Program-made: the position numbers and the translations under genes | Source of the DNA: Candidatus Hodarchaeota archaeon | Lineage (GTDB): Archaea; Asgardarchaeota; Heimdallarchaeia; Hodarchaeales; YT1-039 | NCBI GenBank assembly: GCA_016840025.1 | Contig: JAEOTF010000302.1 | Coordinates: 1-5,315 of the forward strand | Direction: 5' to 3' | Length of the DNA stretch: 5,315 nucleotides | Part shown: one piece after another, positions 5,094 through 5,315 of the stretch | Position numbering within the stretch: the first letter of the stretch is position 1 | How the letters are laid out: every line of letters begins with the position of its first letter | The notes under the pieces: model-generated | Seen by the model: only the letters and a program-made list of their open reading frames with translations | Databases searched by the model: none | What the model was told of the DNA's origin: nothing

Positions 5094-5315
5094 TTATTTC
5101 AATTCTATTTTTTCTCCTCGCTCGACAGAGTTGATCAAATCTTTCCATCGATCTATGATTTTTTCAAGAGAAATTAATAGGTCACGACTAAGGGAATAGT
5201 AACCATTCCGCTTAGAGATCAACCCGTTTTCCCTTAGAATTTTTAGACATTTTGTATACATTCCTACGCTTGATTTTGGAACGTCTTTCCATTTTTCTGC
5301 AGGGAAACTATTCTC
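5094..5315 (-). CDS. Winged helix-turn-helix transcriptional regulator, 5'-truncated by the window edge
   Basis: The frame enters at base 5315 and stops at TAA (5096-5094), leaving the last 73 residues of a protein whose start lies outside. The fragment reads as the second half of a winged-helix DNA-binding domain. A recognition helix around SSVGMYTKCLKIL (residues 15-27) is followed by LRENGLISKRNGYYSLS (27-43), the typical LxxxGLIxxxxxYY wing of ArsR/MarR-like and related archaeal regulators. A short Leu/Ile-rich helix (LLISLEKIIDRWKDLI, 46-61), probably for dimerisation, ends the protein. The effector and exact family cannot be told. It is transcribed toward the MscS gene with 145 bases between them, so it could be a neighbour regulator, but the intervening promoter makes an operon unlikely. 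Confidence 0.7.
   Translation of the reverse strand, partial: ENSFPAEKWKDVPKSSVGMYTKCLKILRENGLISKRNGYYSLSRDLLISLEKIIDRWKDLINSVERGEKIELK

Overview
The window looks like archaeal chromosomal DNA, AT-rich by eye (roughly 35-40% GC). The evidence for archaea is indirect but consistent. Several gene starts have AT-rich TATA/BRE-like boxes upstream, and most lack a well-spaced Shine-Dalgarno site. There is a bare JAMM/MPN+ metalloprotease of the desampylase type, a split (two-subunit) glycine decarboxylase with archaeal-looking motif variants, and an electron-transfer protein with four iron-sulfur clusters. I cannot assign the lineage further; an anaerobic archaeon of a TACK- or Asgard-like group is only a guess. 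No RNA genes, mobile elements, CRISPR arrays or long repeats were seen.

Layout, left to right. (1) Positions 1-1197, minus strand: gcvPA, glycine dehydrogenase (decarboxylating) subunit 1, running off the left edge after 399 codons. (2) 1198-1377: a 180-base leader holding two adjacent perfect palindromes that overlap a possible promoter. (3) 1378-1977, minus: a four-cluster [4Fe-4S] ferredoxin with a long charged tail. (4) 2066-2797, minus: a metallo-beta-lactamase-fold hydrolase with all metal ligands, upstream of the ferredoxin on the same strand. (5) 2798-2903: an AT-rich divergent promoter. (6) 2904-3683, plus: a nitrilase-superfamily carbon-nitrogen hydrolase, the only plus-strand gene. 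(7) 3694-4143, minus: the JAMM peptidase, convergent with the hydrolase only 10 bases away. (8) 4166-4948, minus: a small MscS-family mechanosensitive channel, 17 bases or so upstream of the JAMM gene's possible leader and probably co-transcribed with it. (9) 4949-5093: the MscS promoter region. (10) 5094-5315, minus: the C-terminal end of a winged-helix regulator, running off the right edge.

Functionally this is a mosaic of small units rather than one clear pathway. The best candidate units are the MscS-JAMM pair, the MBL hydrolase-ferredoxin pair, and the start of a glycine cleavage locus whose partner gcvPB would be expected just beyond the left edge. The ferredoxin has no oxidoreductase partner in the window, and the JAMM protein has no ubiquitin-like or E1-like partner here. 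Both partial edge genes (gcvPA and the regulator) are open at the window boundary and would be missed by methods that need both a start and a stop.
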